From the NCBI GenBank assembly GCA_002205965.3, contig NADL03000641.1, positions 62,001 through 126,000 of the forward strand: a stretch of 64,000 nt of DNA, given 5' to 3'. Below the pieces are notes generated by a model. The model was not told the origin of the DNA. It made no database searches and saw only the letters and a program-made list of their open reading frames with translations. Positions within the stretch are counted from its first letter, which is position 1. Every line of letters begins with the position of its first letter. This DNA comes from Kappaphycus alvarezii. Taxonomy: Eukaryota; Rhodophyta; Florideophyceae; Gigartinales; Solieriaceae. A program made the translations under genes and the position numbers. This document shows positions 11,941 through 24,142 of this stretch, one piece after another.

Positions 11941-13157
11941 AGGATTTGGCGCTCGAGGCCAAAACAATAAAGAAGAGCACAGTTGGGCGAGGTATTCCAC
12001 AAAAAATTAAAAAAATACAAAATATTTTAATAAAATGCGATACGTCTCTTACACCTCACAAGCCTCCAAGGTGGGTATACTCAAGTGGCATAACTTTTAC
12101 TTATTTTATTATTTTTATAGGGGCAAAACGTCATAATTTTATTTTTATATACTGTACTTTACGGAAATCATAGCATTTTATCATATCACTTTTTTATTTC
12201 TATCATATCATACAACATAGCTGCACGGCGTTTGAGGATTGTCGATGCCCTCAAGGCCCTGCAAATACCCTCATTCTCCCCATTTTGTACTCTACATTTA
12301 TCCTTTCAGCCAGAATCAAAAAGTATATATTCCATATTCAACAAAACCCGCCGGTGAACACAACGAATACCGTATGTCTTAATTTTTTATGACTTCTTCG
12401 CCGAATAGTGAAGAATAATATTATTGCTTTTCACTTGGGATTTGACTTGATCAATCATATCATAAATATATTGGATAACTAGCATAGTTGGAAGGAGGAA
12501 TATTTATTTTTCGGTTTCATCGGTTGTATCTCTTGACGGGTAACCTCTCTCAGTCAGGTCTCAACCGACATTTGACTTGCATGTAAATAGGCCTTTCACG
12601 GTCATCTTTCCGGGCCATTTCAATCTTGAAACTTACCATCGGTACCCGTGGGGTAACCGTTTTTGGAAATGTTTACTCGGAGATAAATCTGATCATACAG
12701 TACCTACCGTAAACAATTTTTTTTGTACAGCAATCAGACGTGTACTGCAAAATACTTTACCACTAACCGACATTCCAGCGAATCACATCTAACAATGGTG
12801 CTTTGTACCGAAATTTCCTTCGGCCGATGGCGGCCTTGGCACACTGTACCATTTTGCAATAATGCAAAGGCTGGCCACGTCAAAAATCAAACTCGTCTAA
12901 TCCCGACGCGAATGGCACAGTACAAGACAGCGTATTGCAGAACTGCAAGTACAGTACAGTACCCCTGTATGTGTCTACAGTTGTGTCCAAATGTTCACCG
13001 AGGCAAACTACTGTACCCAAAAACCCCCCAAAAACTTCCCATTCCAGAGCGTTCTGTAGCCGTCGCCGGCTTTCGGTTGTCCCGCCAAATCGGTCAGGTC
13101 AAATGCAAACATTCCCAATCCCACTTTCCCTTCCACCGCTTGGGTGGCATAAAACTT

Positions 13158-13237
13158 ACATGCCAACTCATGACCTGTCTGCCTCTTTGAAAAGCAATGC
13201 TGTCCAATGCTTTTCAAACAGGTCATAGATTGGCATG
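13158..13237. repeat. Long imperfect nested inverted repeat
   Basis: The outer arms are ACATGCCAACTCATGACCTGT (left) and a right arm reading on minus as catgccaatctatgacctgt, about 20 bp with three mismatches. The inner arms TTTGAAAAGCA and TGCTTTTCAAA are perfect. The whole 80-bp block can fold into one hairpin and could be a very small foldback element or MITE core. Confidence 0.75.
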
Positions 13238-13330
13238 TCAGTTTTCACACATAGCCCTTCATGTCCACGCGTCGGAAGCCCAAGTGCTTTCCAACATGGA
13301 ACGGAAAACTACCATAGCATTGCTCAATAC

Positions 13331-13436
13331 TACTGTACAGTACATTTCGCTACTGTACGTACTATACTGTGCATAGCACTCTAGAAAGGTGTTTGGTGCT
13401 GGCGGATACTTGGCTATACTGTACTGTACAGTAGTG
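13331..13436. repeat. GTAC-motif clusters
   Basis: TACTGTACAGTACATT and TACTGTACGTACTATACTGT (13331-13370) are followed by TATACTGTACTGTACAGTAG (13415-13434). Confidence 0.7.
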
Positions 13437-13710
13437 TGCTTGCGAGCTGGGAAGGTTGTTGACGTGCCGCGAACCTTAACATGAGTATCACCTCTTGTAG
13501 CTGTGGCCTTGTGGTGCAGGAAAGTGCTCACGAATATATTTTCCTTCACTTCAAGGCTGCAGCTGCAGAAATTGGTCAAGGCGCTATTCAAAGATCGCGT
13601 TTACCCGGAACACGCCTTTCGTTGCCGTGAAACAACGCAAACGAGAATTGCGAGGTGCCATGCGAAAATTTGTCCAATTTGTCGAGTGATCACTCTCAAA
13701 CAGATTTGTT

Positions 13711-13760
13711 TATTCTTTTCAAGAATAAAATAAATTATTCTTTTCAACAATAAAATAAAA
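13711..13760. repeat. 25-bp tandem duplication
   Basis: Two adjacent units start TATTCTTTTCAA and end AATAAAATAAA, differing at only two positions. Each unit contains the small palindrome TATTCTT...AAGAATA or a close variant. Confidence 0.75.
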
Positions 13761-13780
13761 CTATAATTCAAACTATCCAT

Positions 13781-13812
13781 TGTACAGTATGTACAGTACA
13801 GTACAATATAGT
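13781..13812. repeat. GTAC-motif cluster
   Basis: TGTACAGTATGTACAGTACA and a following GTACAATATAG lie immediately after the AT-rich tandem duplication. Confidence 0.65.
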
Positions 13813-14750
13813 GTAGTGTCCCACACCGTGGAAGTGTCCAACACAAACTATTCCATTCCGGAAAAACTAAAAGTATGTCAGTGCCACAACATCCAGTCAA
13901 CAATTGCCAAGTGTGCCAGCTTTGACACCCACGGGACTATCACGGCACCAACCAAATCAATCTCAAACCTTTTCCAATTTCCTTTTACTGTACAAACGGT
14001 ACAATTGGGGGCAAATGCACTAAGTCACAAATCACTACTGTACTGTAGATATGTACCGTATCTCCAGTATCTACTGCAAAGCGAATATTCATTACTGTTC
14101 CGTTTTGCACCGTACAGTCCTCGTATTCCTCCAAACATGTGCGATCACGACAGCACTGGCACGGCCCAGCACGATGCACTGTCCCAAATCCCTCGGATCC
14201 CCCCTCAGCACGCAACACTAAGCCTCTAGCTTGCTGCCTCTGCCTTTGTCATAATAGCTGCTTGACGCACATCTATCACAACGCCAGTTTCTCTCAGTAA
14301 GCCAACACCGCCACAACGAAATACACTTTTGCTTGATCCCGGCTATTCGACACTTCAACCACACCTACTCGAGCCCATTTGCTCAACTATCACCGATTTT
14401 TGCAGCCCGAATGGGCTGCAATCTATCTATCGCTATACATTCAAACGGTTCCGACGGTTTGAACCGTGTGCGACTGGTAGGTTACACAACCTACCTGTTG
14501 ATAAATCCCATCATCCACAAAACGTCGAGTTGTTTAGCACACAGAGAAGCAACATTTATTTCAATGCCGGCATTTTATTCCTGAAGGAAAGAAAACATCA
14601 GAAAAGCAAAGTTCATAGCAACAGTGAGCATGTTTTTTACAGTGAGCTACTCGACTTTAATTATCAGGTATACAAGGTTTATAATTTTCTCCAATTGACC
14701 ACCATTACACTTAGAATGAGCAGGAGCTTAGTATTTGTAAAAACTTAACA

Positions 14751-17700
14751 AAAGTTCCCTTATGCTGTAACACGGCAAAATTCCTACTGATGGCAGTGAA
14801 ATGATGGTGGTAACTTTATGGCATCAGTAATGATGTCCCAGAAATACTATGGAAAAGCACATAGCTAATAAAAGGATAGCCTTATAAACCAACAAGATTT
14901 GTTCTAGGTATAAAAATAATATGGATACACTGAATTAAAAAGTATAAGTAAATTGCTATGAATTCTAAAGCGGTACTAGTCGCTCTTCTTTTCCTCCTTT
15001 CTTTTTTAAAAGCAACAATCTTCTTGAGTCAAATAATGTTTCTCGAGAAGGCATAAAACCAACAGACAGAAGCAAACCATTACAAAATAGTCCGTTGCTT
15101 CAACACGCACTAATGATACTCAATAAAGTAAAGATTCTTCACTAGTAGAGGCCCCAACTAAATTATATCATGGCTGATAAACGCTTTAATGAGGGAATTA
15201 CGGAAGGGAAAATATAATCTGATTAGATGCACAATACGTTGAATCTACCCTTCGGGAAGAACTAGAAAAGCTGGTTCTTCGCAAAACTACGTCGCTAGAA
15301 TGAAAAAAGTTATGCTGGACCATCTTGCCAGAATATTCCCAAAGCCTCGATAGTGGAATTAGGGTGTGAAAAGGTCACAAAGTATAGTGATTATTTTAAA
15401 AAATATCTTCATGAGTACGAACTTCAAGAATGAGGCCGATTATTTTAAAATCACTAACATGATTTGAGGAAAAATTAAGGAATATTGAAATTAAGCAAAG
15501 CGCCAGAATATGATCGCGTCTTGAATTATTTCGGCCTGTTTCTTAATTTAAATATCTGAATTAATATTAAATATTGAGCATAATATTGCTTAGATTCGAA
15601 CAAAGCATTAAGTCAACATAACATTAGTGGGCATTTCCTTACACAAGAAACACCTTGGATTTTGCTTTCTATCGGGATAGGTACAATTAAGGAGATATAT
15701 CTATTCAATATTTCAATTCAATCAAAAAATGAGATACATACATTAAAGCCACAAATATGTTGAACAGATGTTCTTCTTAAGTTAATTTTCAAGAAGTAAC
15801 TCTCTTTTTGATACAAAAGCAGAAACTGAAGTGATAGTTAGAATTTTATCGATCCCAACGGCTTATGAATGTGTGAAGTATTATTTTTTGTATCATTAAT
15901 AAGCTAATATATACTTCTGATAGAACAAACTGTCAGAAAGAGGGATTTATTTATTTTAATTTTAAATAAAATGAATTTGTACACATAAATAAGTGAACTG
16001 TGCATTGAAAAGACCGCTTGTTAGACAGGCTGAAATGAACTATCAATTTTTCAGTAAATTGACTCGAGACCGCATATTTCACCTCAAACTTAAATTTGAA
16101 CACACTTTACACGACATCTGAGGATCAATATAAGTCCAAAGTACATGCAAAAGATTCTTCATGGTTTCATATAGGTACCATGGATAAAAAATTTCTGTTT
16201 TGGAACCCTTGTTCGAAAGTAGACACTTTAGACTCAAACAAAACAACTCCACCGAACTTCATAGAAAATATCGAATTACTCATTATTTTTTCTATTTTTC
16301 TCTTAATTTTTTTTTCAAAACTGATACCCAGAAAATTCGAAACGAAAGGAGCCTTGGCAAAAATTTCGGTCTTCGATTTCTCCGTTTCTATTTTTTCTAG
16401 ACATCCGTGCTAGGCTTTATGAATCGTGTTTTTTCAGATTCTTATTCCTCTATCCTCTGATTCCATCCGATGAAAGTGTAAATCTATATTTCGTTTGATC
16501 ACCAAGTAATGGTTATTGCCATTTGATTCAAACCAATGAACAAACATCCATCATGTTCATTTTTTTGAGCCTACTTACGGTTACAAATTTTATTTTGGTT
16601 GCGACAAAAGTAAATGTATCATCATGATGTTGCATACCTGCTGTTTTGAAAAAGTACACAAGCATCGGAATTTTTGCCAGAACGTATTTCAGTAACTGAC
16701 ATACAAATTTTACATTTGCAGTCAAAATATTTTATTACGTGATTAAACTCAAATGAAAGTAAAGAAGATATTTCTTTCATTCAGCAAAGTTTGAAACCCT
16801 TTCCTGACTTTTTCCAAGTGGATACCGGCAATATTTCAACAGTCGAATTTTTCGCTTACAGACATCTAGAGCTGAAAATCTGTCTTAGAAATATCCTCAA
16901 TATCCCTGATACAATTGTAATTTGCATTACTAACTTATTCTCTTCGAAGTCCGAATTGACGAGAAGATCTTTTCCAAATTTCTGAAATTCGAGCGAAAAG
17001 TCTTTCTAAAGCATACCAAGGGTGTTCAGCACCAATTCCTCGCTATTTCGACGACAAATGTCTCTTTTCGTACTTTTTATCGACTACTAACAGCAAGCTA
17101 ATTTTCAAGTTACGATTTTTCATGTCCATAGCAACATTCAGGATAATATCAACCAACTAAGATGAATACTTCAGCTTCTTGTAGTTCTAGAGGCATCTAG
17201 TTACTGTTTCACAATACGCTTATGTATTGAGACGCGTGCTACGTAGATGTTCCCTTCGAGTTTCGGAATCCTTTCATACAATTAGAAAACCAACAAATAA
17301 ACGCCGATAATCACAGGATGTTCGTTGTTAACATTTCTTTTCTAGCACCCTTTCATTATGAAGCACAGCTCGCTAGCGGGGAAAAGAAGTTGGAAGGGTA
17401 TAGCAAGGATGATTTCAGGTGCAACTAGGCAGTATATGAAGAATCTTTTTACAAGAACAGATGGCAGCAGTGGGGCGCAATTGAACCAAAAATGATGTAG
17501 AAGTGAGTCATCAGCGCTGAGTACCACCTTTGGATTTTAAGTTGTTTTCATCACTTACAACTTTGAAGTTCCCATTTATTTATAGGTACGGAGTCCTAGG
17601 TACCAAAAGAGCGTAACTATTACAGTAGAAAGATTGAAGATGTAATATAGTATGAGATGGAGAGGGGCGAATCGTGTCAACTAGGGAGGATAAAATCTTC

Positions 17701-19990
17701 TGTAGCCAAAGTTTACGATTATTAGAAAAGTCATAGGCGAAAGCAGGGTCAATTTCAGTGCCAAGACAGAGCTTGCTGTTCATTCTTGGGCCCTATTCAC
17801 AAGGGGGATATAAGTACCAGTCAGATAGGAAATGACTACTTACGAAGGTTTAATAAGTAAATTCAAATATCTTATATCTATTTTAGAAACGAATGAAGTC
17901 GTATTTGCCCATTCACGTGAGTATATAGTACCAATATCCGAAACGATTGACAGTTTAGATAACCATACAGTTCAATACAGTACCTGATAGAATTGGGCTG
18001 ATTTGTCCAAAAATCAGATCAACAAAAGATCAATAAATCAGCTTTGCCCGTGGCAGTTTAGAACCGGCGCCAGTTGCACCACCTTTGTACATTTACTAAA
18101 TATTCTATAATCTACTGCTTTTACGATTTTTGGCTATGTCAGAAGATTTCCCCTACTTTGTTGTACATTGTATTCAGATTTCTTTTCCCTTCAAATTCAT
18201 GCGATGCTTACAAAAAATCTCCTTAGTCTTGGATTTTCGTGAAAATTTCTTGACAATCATGATCACGAAAAAACGAGGGACGACAAAGACAAAACATGAT
18301 TTTTCTCACACCAGGTTTTTCTATTTATTTGGCTACGGAATTTGTTCCGGTAGAAAAAGGGTAAACAATTCTTTTGCACATTTAAATTGAACTACCATCA
18401 TTGCAGACTAAAAATGTAGTTTTAGCAATTTAATTAAAATAATAGTTTTGTTCTAGAAGGCTAAAACTAAGTTTCGTAAAGTTTATCGCATGCTGATACT
18501 GAATTTAGCAACTCGTTCATATATGCTAGATAAGGATACATAAATTTTATCTGAAACCTGGACTACGGTCATAGGATCGATATTTGATTTGAGGGATATG
18601 AAAAGGACTACAGAAAGAAGCTCTATCTTAAGTTAGCGAATTTCCTGTGCATTTTTTATTGATGCATATTTACGATATTACCTGATACTGTAATAATCTT
18701 CTATATAATTTTAGTCAATCTAAAATTCTATTTTAAACGAAAATTTTCATATTTCATTTATGATACGACAGAACGGCATATGTTTAAAATTCTGTTTCTC
18801 GATAAAAACTGCCCAAATTGAAAAACTATGCTTCATAATCTCCAGAGCGTAGAATATTATTAATTTTTTCGTTAGGGAGACTTTTTATGTGAATACATGT
18901 TTCAAACCGGAAATTCTTCGACAATTGGGTAATTTTCGATGACTTCTGGGCTTTCTGAAGTCCAAAAGATAATTTTTGCTCGCCACTTCATCCGACTCTG
19001 CAAGCAGCATTGGAAATTTGAGCACTGAAGATGATGCATTTATGCGCGATTAAATACTGAATACCTTGGGATCCCTATTAATCTAGTATGCACTTCGTTC
19101 AACACTTCAGTAAAGACGTAATGTAGAATGTCTTCTTACTGAAGAATTTTACTTCCTCGTAATACGAATAACTGTGGAGGAAGCAAATTGCCGGTTTTTT
19201 GAACCATAAAGTACTTTCAACTTATATTTCGTTGACTTCTGCACACCCTTTAGCATATTTATAAATTAGTAGAGTATTAAATCAATCCTACTTGGTTATT
19301 TTAGCATAGAAACTCTTTGTAATTCCATTAGGCTTTCAGGAACCCGATTTAGGGTTTCGAAACATGGGTTGGGATTTAGAAATGGTCCTTCAATACTCCA
19401 ATTACGTCATTTTCTCCATAACTCGTACCCAAGGCTATTCAGAGCTCCTAAATGAAACTGCAATCGCTTTGACCAAGGATTCGAGGTGGTGAGGACAGAA
19501 TTTTTTAAATAAAGGGCCAATTGTCATAGTGTAGCTATATTGCTGTCGATGGGGTGGATAGAGTCGAATATATCTTCGAAGAGTAAAACACGCCAACCTT
19601 CCCTTATCGTCGATTCTCTTTGTCAGAATTCTGTAACATGACTATTTAATATTCAGTTGTCAAACTATGTACTATCTACAGTACAGGGGGAAATTTGGGG
19701 TTACTTTAATGTGTGGAAGAAGTACGGTTTTTTCTAAAACCGCAGCAGTAAATAGAAGATATTAATTTAATTCAGATCGCAATTTTAATTCGGTGTCCTC
19801 CGAAGTGAAATCGAGGAATTGGGCTTAAGCTAGCTGGTTTTGTTTCTAAAGAAAACATAACAAATAACTAAAATACCCGGCAATAAATGCCAACTAGCCG
19901 GCGACTGCACGGAGTTGTAAATCGCTTTAGACACTACAAAGTTCCGTGTTACACCATTGTGTAACAGAGATGGAGAGTAGAGAGTCATTC
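14751..19990. other. AT-rich block with no recognisable feature
   Basis: Over 5 kb of AT-rich DNA contains only short chance ORFs on both strands, none with a family motif I recognise. GTAC motifs are nearly absent: only ACAGTAC near 17.98 kb and TACAGTACAG near 19.68 kb. It is probably old, degraded transposon or intergenic DNA. Confidence 0.5.
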
Positions 19991-20217
19991 AAGTATCTAT
20001 TTCACACAGAGGTAGAAGAGGGACGTGTCACATCTAGCTGAGGACTGAATTTCCCAGTAGTTTCCGCAACCCAAGCATACTGAACGATGTGTTCCGTCCA
20101 TTGCGTCATGAGCGTCAATTTGCAGGCCAGTTGTGCCCAACTGTGTTGCCATTGATCTGCTGCATTGACGAGCGTTTCCACTCATGCATGCAAAGTTTAG
20201 TGTTTGATATATGAGTA

Positions 20218-20499
20218 ATGGCGAACATCGGCGATCCTGAAAATGGGGAAAGAGTTGGGAGCTGTACTGAAGATGGGCGCAACCGACTACGTTCCGAATC
20301 GCTGCTGGTGATTCAATGTGCTTCTAGGCGAGCCGAACTAGACGCAGTTCAAATGGTGGAGAAAATGACCTTAAAATTGACAAAAATCAAAACTGCAGTC
20401 GCTGGCGAGTGTGCATCATGTGCCATATTGCACGTGACTGCTCAATATGCTTTGCACCGGGACGGACAAGTGCAAAGTGGTACGCGTAGGCTAATTTAA
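20218..20499 (+). CDS. Unrecognised small ORF, 93 aa
   Basis: This ORF starts with ATG and has balanced base composition. Its residues are not low-complexity: an acidic-basic N-terminal half, then a helical stretch around residues 40-60 (RAELDAVQMVEKMTLKLTKI). I do not recognise a domain. No neighbouring gene lends it a role, and it may be a chance ORF at the start of the second island. Confidence 0.15.
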   Translation: MANIGDPENGERVGSCTEDGRNRLRSESLLVIQCASRRAELDAVQMVEKMTLKLTKIKTAVAGECASCAILHVTAQYALHRDGQVQSGTRRLI

Positions 20500-20599
20500 A
20501 TATGGGTACCTGCTTGGTTATGCTCTGCAAAAACTAGTTGAAGTGTTTGTACACGGGGGAAAGATGGTTTCAAGTGTGACATGGATAATACATGATGCT

Positions 20600-22295
20600 G
20601 GGATGCCACATCAACGTCGTGGAAGGGAAAACAATGTCGGGCGTTGACGGTGTGCGGATTGAATGGCAGCGTGCATTCCCGATGTACATGGTATATGGCA
20701 CGGGAGGAGGATGCGGAATGCTGGAATGGAGCGTGTTTTGAAGGTAGGTATTTTAGAACTTGTAGCACAGCGGGGGGGAGATTGGGGCGCATTTCGGATT
20801 GCATGGTGCGGTGGCAGAGGTTTGTTGGGTTTCCAGCTGGAGTGGGGGAATAGTGTTGTTAGGCTGTGAGGGCGCAAAGTGATAGGAGGGCCGGAGCGAT
20901 GCGATATACGGTTGGTGTGATATGGAAGTTGGGAGGATATGAAACGCGTAGGTACCGCAATAGGGCTGTCGTGCGCGTTGTATGAGTGTTAGAGCAGAGG
21001 GTGTATTAGGCGTTGAGATGGCATTGGAAAAGTTACAGTGCTACAGGTGGGGTTGTAAGAGGAGCCCTGCCACCTTTTTCAAGTGTTTGGTAGCGTCGAT
21101 GTAGGGTAGCATTGGTATTTATTATCCAAAATTCACAGTGGCATCATTAGGTGTTTAATTTTGTTAATTTTCAAGTATTTAGGGCAGGAATTCATTGGTC
21201 TCGCAATTCAACCAACAATTTGAGGCCAAATCAAAAATAGATGGAAAACAGTTGTTCAGATCTGTATTACACTGCGCCATAGAGTGCTATGCTGTACTGG
21301 ATTTTTAGACTCCGGCTAGTGCTAGCAGTGCTGAACAGTTTCCTGCCACGTACATCGTGGGGCTACATTTTTCACTGGCGACAGCATTGACATCATTCAT
21401 CATCAGCACTTTAGTACCTTTTGGATTGCCAGTTTAACCACAGACCGTATTCGGATGTAGTAGCTTTTCCTAGAGCCTTGGGTGCTGGCCTCCCAATGAA
21501 GCGTAAGAGTGAGCCTTTGCGGCATGCCTTTCCTCAATTCGCTGCCTCGCCTCTTTTCGACAGTATTGTACAGTACTGTACCAAGCTCTGGATAGACTGT
21601 GTTAGTGTTGTCTCGTGTTAAACACACTGGATAATGCAACGGCATGAGTGCAACTTGTCCCCGGCCGGAGATACTCAAAATCCCAGAACTTGAAAGACAG
21701 GTTTCCCTTCAAGCTACGCTTGCATCACCCGTGGGTCTCTCGTCATTGCCTGGAAACGCCACTATTCGACTTTGGCATTTGATTAAACAGGAACAGTTAG
21801 CCGAACGACATTGCAAGTTGAGCTCTACTGTAGTTATATGTGCAGTCCACGATGCTTTGCACAAGCCATTCGCGACGGTGAGGTGGCGTAAGAGGACTCA
21901 CCGGCATGTTGGGGTTTGTACAGTGCAAGTTGGTCCTTACAGCACAAAAGGCACAGAACAATTACAATACTCAAGGTACGTACAGAAAAGAATACTGTAA
22001 AGTACGAACAGTACGTACAGTAAGTAGGGTTTCCGTTCGGCGGCTACCGAGCTGAGGCAAGGGCCTCTGACGGTGAACGTCAGCCCGCTTGAATTCCACA
22101 CTTTGTCAGTGACAAGTAGAAGAGCAAGCAAAATATCCGCGACTATGCGCCACAGTTACGCTGACATGGATATCAAATACTCTTTCCTGGAATAAATTGA
22201 AAACATCAAAAAACCCTCCGGCTGTAATTCATATTGGTGTAAAAGATTACGATACAGCCCTGTGCCATGTAATACCGCAATCATTCTCCACGACA
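20600..22295. other. G-rich tract and GTAC motifs, no recognisable gene
   Basis: From 20600 to 21060 the plus strand is G-rich, and the minus-strand reading gives only Pro/His-rich low-complexity ORFs. Motif copies occur at 21561-21582 and 21970-22024. Nothing else is supported. Confidence 0.4.
21561..21582. repeat. GTAC-motif copy
   Basis: CAGTATTGTACAGTACTGTA is an extended near-perfect palindrome centred on a TAC/GTA junction. Confidence 0.65.
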
Positions 22296-22299
22296 CTCG

Positions 22300-22333
22300 T
22301 ACTATACTGTACTGTACAGTACTGTACTGTACA
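22300..22333. repeat. GTAC-motif cluster at the edge of a C-rich tract
   Basis: About 34 bp of TACTGTAC/TACAGTAC units, including TACTGTACTGTACAGTACTG. It lies just before the C-rich tract begins, a position comparable with motif copies upstream of other C-rich gene starts here. Confidence 0.7.
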
Positions 22334-22349
22334 ACACCCTTCACTGCAC

Positions 22350-23035
22350 CGAGTCGAGCGATTCAACGACACCTTCCTCAATCTCCTACTCCCTTGCCCA
22401 AAACCCCTGGCAAAACCCGCATCGCCCGATCACCGCGCGGCGATACCTCCATCAAATCCGCAACCCCCTCCTACTCCCTCCGATCTGAACCCTCCACCGC
22501 CACCACCATCGAATCCGCATATCTCTCGATAAACCTTCACCCCACCCCATCCGCCACCACCCCACCCACAACCCATCCCTCGCCCCCGAAAATTTGAAAC
22601 CCCCTCGCCGCTACAACCCACCTACACCCACTCCATCCTCACCATCATTCCCCGAAAAGACACATACCCGCATCACGCCACCTCGCCTCCCTCCAACCCC
22701 TCCGTCCACAGGGCCCACCTCCAACACCCCCCAAACCGCCCCCACCCTCCCGTCCCGATCGCCACCGCCAGCATCCTCCCACCCCGCCATCCATCCATCC
22801 CAACCCTCAAACGACCGCTAAACTCCCGACTCTTACGCTCAACTCCCGACTCTTACATCCCCCCTCATCACCGTTCCCTAACCCGCCACCAAACTCCCAC
22901 AAACTCTACACACCACCCTTCCAACGCGATCATTCACCAATACACACCCTCTACAAACCACCCCCACCTCCATCGCACCCGCCGTACCCCACATATCGTC
23001 GACCGCTCACTCGTCCGCTCGCATCTCCCCACTCC
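22350..23035. other. C-rich, G-poor strand-skewed tract
   Basis: This is about 0.7 kb of CACCC, CCACC and CCTCC runs. Short plus ORFs in three frames (22197-22532, 22262-22597, 22594-22821) are Pro/Ser/Thr-rich, and no single frame is favoured. A 20-bp unit starting AACTCCCGACTCTTAC is repeated at 22821 and 22841. This could be the 5' part of a frameshifted plus-strand gene or the 3' flank of a minus-strand one. Confidence 0.35.
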
Positions 23036-23338
23036 TCACATCCCACCCGTCACTCCTTCCTCCCTGCCCCTGCCATATACACCCTTCACTATACTCTCAT
23101 ACAGCGCATACGCGATGTTCAGTACGCGGTGCATACGATGCGTAGCATCGTCGCGCAGTGATGTCCGATTGCGCGACGATTCGTCGCCGGCGTACTGGAA
23201 TGTATTGCGGGCGGTGTGGCGGGGTAGGGGTTGCGGTATGCGGGGGTTGGCCCGATAGGGTGTGAATTCGGGGGGAGTGGTGCTGGTTGGAGGGTAGAGT
23301 GATAGGGTGGAGAAGGAGGGGGTGGTGGTTGACATCAT
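23036..23338 (-). CDS. Possible small protein, 100 aa, unrecognised
   Basis: On the minus strand a long open frame (24208 to 23036) changes from low-complexity Pro/Ser/His sequence to ordinary composition near its end. I place the start at the Met-Met pair at 23333-23338. Residues 1-45 are Ser/Thr/Pro-rich, and residues 46-92 are charged and helical, with a segment HRMHRVLNIAYALYESIVKG at 68-87. The C-rich-then-balanced pattern on the coding strand matches the cyclin and UvrC genes. It may continue past the stop through a frameshift or intron that I cannot define. No family is recognised. Confidence 0.3.
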   Translation of the reverse strand: MMSTTTPSFSTLSLYPPTSTTPPEFTPYRANPRIPQPLPRHTARNTFQYAGDESSRNRTSLRDDATHRMHRVLNIAYALYESIVKGVYGRGREEGVTGGM

Positions 23339-24000
23339 GGTGCATATCGGGAGCATGTTGCGGTGGAGTACAGAGGGGGGGGAATGATGGTTGCGGGAGG
23401 GGGTTGTGAGCAGAAGGGGTGTGCTGCGGATGGGACGGGTATGATGGTGCGGGAGTGGAGGTTGGGGTTTGGTGGGTGCGGGTTTCAACGGGGTGACGAT
23501 GTGGGGTATGGTTTCAGGGTGAGCACGATGTGCCCGTTGAGAGGGGATGGTGTGGAGTAGGGTACAGAGGGGAGGATGCGACATTCGGGGGCACGATGAC
23601 CGCTCGCTCGCTTGCACCACCCGCTGTGATGGGAGGGTGGTCATTAAGTTTTTCGTGAAAGTGCGGGGCCAAATGGCAGGAGGGGAGTTGGACGGGACAC
23701 GGGGTTGTGGGTGGGTGCGATGTACGGAATATGTACAGTACATGGAGAGATGGGGGGGGGGGGGGGATCGGGAGAGATGGGGACGGCGACGGGAAGGGGT
23801 GATGAGGAGGGCGGACTGCGGCGTGGAGGCAGAGAGGGTTGGTAGACGCGCAGGTGGCGGATGCGGCGACGGTGGGATGGGCGTGGAGAGGGCCTTCAGA
23901 GACTGACCTGGAGGGTTTCCTAGGAGGGTCAACGGTCGGGAGACGGGAAGGGTGCTTTTATTTGCGGTTACTTTTTTGAAGGGTAGTATTGTGCACTCAT
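23339..24000. other. G-rich plus-strand tract (C-rich on minus)
   Basis: This mirrors the composition of 22350-23035. It includes a G15 homopolymer at 23752-23766 and a motif copy ATGTACAGTACAT at 23731-23743. It may be the leader of the minus-strand small ORF. Confidence 0.35.
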
Positions 24001-24108
24001 ACCCGATATGAAAAGGAGGTAATTGTCTATGCTGAGTGGCTGATTGGTGTGTACAGGACAGTATAGGGCTATTGTGCCAATGCATCGTAACCTTACTGTA
24101 CAACATGC

Positions 24109-24142
24109 ACAGTACGTACAGTACAGTACAGTACAGTACTGT
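24109..24142. repeat. GTAC-motif cluster
   Basis: CAGTACGTACAGTACAGTAC continues as CAGTACAGTACTGTG. This is one of the longest uninterrupted arrays in the window. Confidence 0.75.

Larger units (their letters stand above)
11941..14750. other. Intergenic island rich in GTAC motifs and hairpins
   Basis: No gene is recognisable. The stretch contains motif clusters near 12.95, 13.33, 13.42, 13.78 and 14.04 kb, a long imperfect hairpin (13158-13237) and a 25-bp tandem duplication (13711-13760). ORFs here are short and overlapping in several frames. Confidence 0.45.
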
